Below, piece after piece: positions 5,248 through 5,976 of a DNA stretch of 5,976 bases (position 1 is the stretch's first letter; every line of letters begins with the position of its first letter). Under the pieces are notes generated by a model, which had not been told where the DNA came from, did no database searches, and was given only the letters and a program-made list of their open reading frames with translations. Where the stretch lies: assembly GCA_003696125.1 (NCBI GenBank), contig RFHZ01000128.1, positions 1 through 5,976 on the forward strand, in the 5' to 3' direction. The stretch is from Nitrospinota bacterium. GTDB taxonomy: Bacteria; Tectomicrobia; Entotheonellia; J063. The translations under genes and the position numbers were made by a program.

Positions 5248-5976
5248 GCGGATGTTGTAACTCCCCTCGACAACCAGATCCCAAAGTGCTCGAAAATCCG
5301 GAGACCATCAAAGCAGCGGTAAAGGAGCGCTATACCCAGGTGGCCCTGCTCAGCGGCTCCTGCTGCGGGGAGGAGTCCCAACGGCGATCCAGCCGGGTCA
5401 GGGAATACGGGTACGATCTCTCGCTCCTGGGAGAGAACCTCCCCTCCTCGGTGGTGGAGTCGTTTGCCGGCTGCGGCAATCCCCTGGCCATCGATACCCT
5501 GCAGGAGGGAGAGGTGGTGCTCGATCTCGGATCCGGGGCCGGGCTCGATTGCTTTCTGGCCGCCAAGAAGGTGGGAGAGAAGGGAAAGGTGATCGGACTG
5601 GACATGACCCCGGCCATGCTGGAAAAGGCGCGGGCAAACCAGCAGAAGCTCGGCATCACCAATGTGGAGTTCCGGCAGGGAGAGATGGAGGCGATGCCCA
5701 TCCCGGATCAGAGCATCGACGTGATCATCAGCAACTGCGTGATCAACCTCTCTCCCGACAAGGATGCCGTTTTCCGGGAAGCCTTCCGCGTCCTGAAACC
5801 GGGGGGACGGTTGATGATCTCTGACCTGGTCCTTCGCGGGGAACTCCCCCCCGAGATGCGTAACCTGGAGGCATGGACCAGTTGTATCGGGGGGGCGATC
5901 GATGGCGATCTCTACCTGGCCAAGATTCGCCAGGCCGGCTTCACCCGGGTGGAGATCCTCTCCGAGACCCCCTACC
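5244..5976 (+). CDS. arsM: Arsenite S-adenosylmethionine methyltransferase; C-terminus cut by window edge
   Basis: There are 244 complete codons before the window ends; bacterial ArsM proteins are usually about 260-290 residues, so only the tail is missing. VKERYTQVA (26-34) and SGSCCG (37-42) match the N-terminal region. VLDLGSGAG (92-100) is the SAM-binding motif I, with the acidic D120 after the next strand (GLDMTPAML). The arsenic-binding cysteines of the family are all present: C77 in AGCGNP, C165 in SNCVINLS and C214 in TSCIGGAI. Known reaction: stepwise methylation of arsenite, with SAM as methyl donor and a thiol reductant, to methyl- and dimethyl-arsenic species and volatile trimethylarsine, in the cytoplasm. 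Further Cys pairs C4-C5 and C40-C41 may assist metal capture. It starts inside the arsR stop codon (ATGA), so the two are co-transcribed and coupled. No efflux gene is visible in the window. Identity is strong. Confidence 0.93.
   Translation, partial: MSGCCNSPRQPDPKVLENPETIKAAVKERYTQVALLSGSCCGEESQRRSSRVREYGYDLSLLGENLPSSVVESFAGCGNPLAIDTLQEGEVVLDLGSGAGLDCFLAAKKVGEKGKVIGLDMTPAMLEKARANQQKLGITNVEFRQGEMEAMPIPDQSIDVIISNCVINLSPDKDAVFREAFRVLKPGGRLMISDLVLRGELPPEMRNLEAWTSCIGGAIDGDLYLAKIRQAGFTRVEILSETPY

Noticed and set aside
1-5976. CRISPR arrays, tRNA or rRNA genes, insertion sequences, phage genes
   Set aside because: No regularly spaced repeats, cloverleaf sequences, transposase motifs or terminal inverted repeats were seen on reading both strands.

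Overview
The window is a GC-rich, gene-dense stretch of bacterial chromosome. It holds four protein genes in two divergent groups, and two of the genes are cut by the window edges. Bacterial -35/-10 promoters, Shine-Dalgarno sites, an ATGA stop/start overlap and an arsR-arsM pair all point to a bacterium. The phylum cannot be fixed from sequence alone. A long-chain fatty acyl reductase fused to an acyl-CoA-synthetase-like domain suggests a Gram-negative environmental lineage with unusual lipids, but that is inference.

Left part (1-3218, minus strand): one very large reading frame, open to the window edge, with at least 1072 codons. Its N-terminal half is a fatty acyl-CoA/thioester reductase (Rossmann SDR-like domain plus a C-terminal FAR/'sterile'-type domain). 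Its second half is an ANL-superfamily acyl-activating domain. Two signature motifs of the acyl-activating half are degenerate: the ATP P-loop and the A10 lysine position. Any further domain beyond the edge (an acyltransferase is plausible) cannot be seen.

Middle (3219-4698): an intergenic stretch of about 170 bp, more AT-rich than its surroundings, carries a good minus-strand promoter for the reductase gene and a possible weak terminator for the gene before it. Next comes a complete 435-residue concentrative nucleoside transporter (CNT/NupC-like) on the minus strand. Its sodium-site signature is kept but its substrate-site signature is altered.

Divergent control region (4699-4914): two sigma70-type promoters stand back to back. 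Their -35 boxes form a perfect inverted repeat and lie 5 bp apart. One fires left into the transporter through a leader of about 100 nt that can fold in two mutually exclusive ways. The other fires right into arsR and is followed at once by a near-perfect palindrome, the likely ArsR operator.

Right part (4915-5976, plus strand): arsR, an ArsR/SmtB repressor with only a vicinal Cys pair, overlaps arsM, the arsenite S-adenosylmethionine methyltransferase, by ATGA. arsM is cut by the right edge after 244 codons. Together they form an arsenic-responsive methylation operon, probably self-repressed through the operator.

No RNA genes, mobile elements, CRISPR arrays or phage genes were seen. The transporter, the lipid enzyme and the arsenic operon look like independent units that happen to be neighbours, apart from the shared divergent promoter region.
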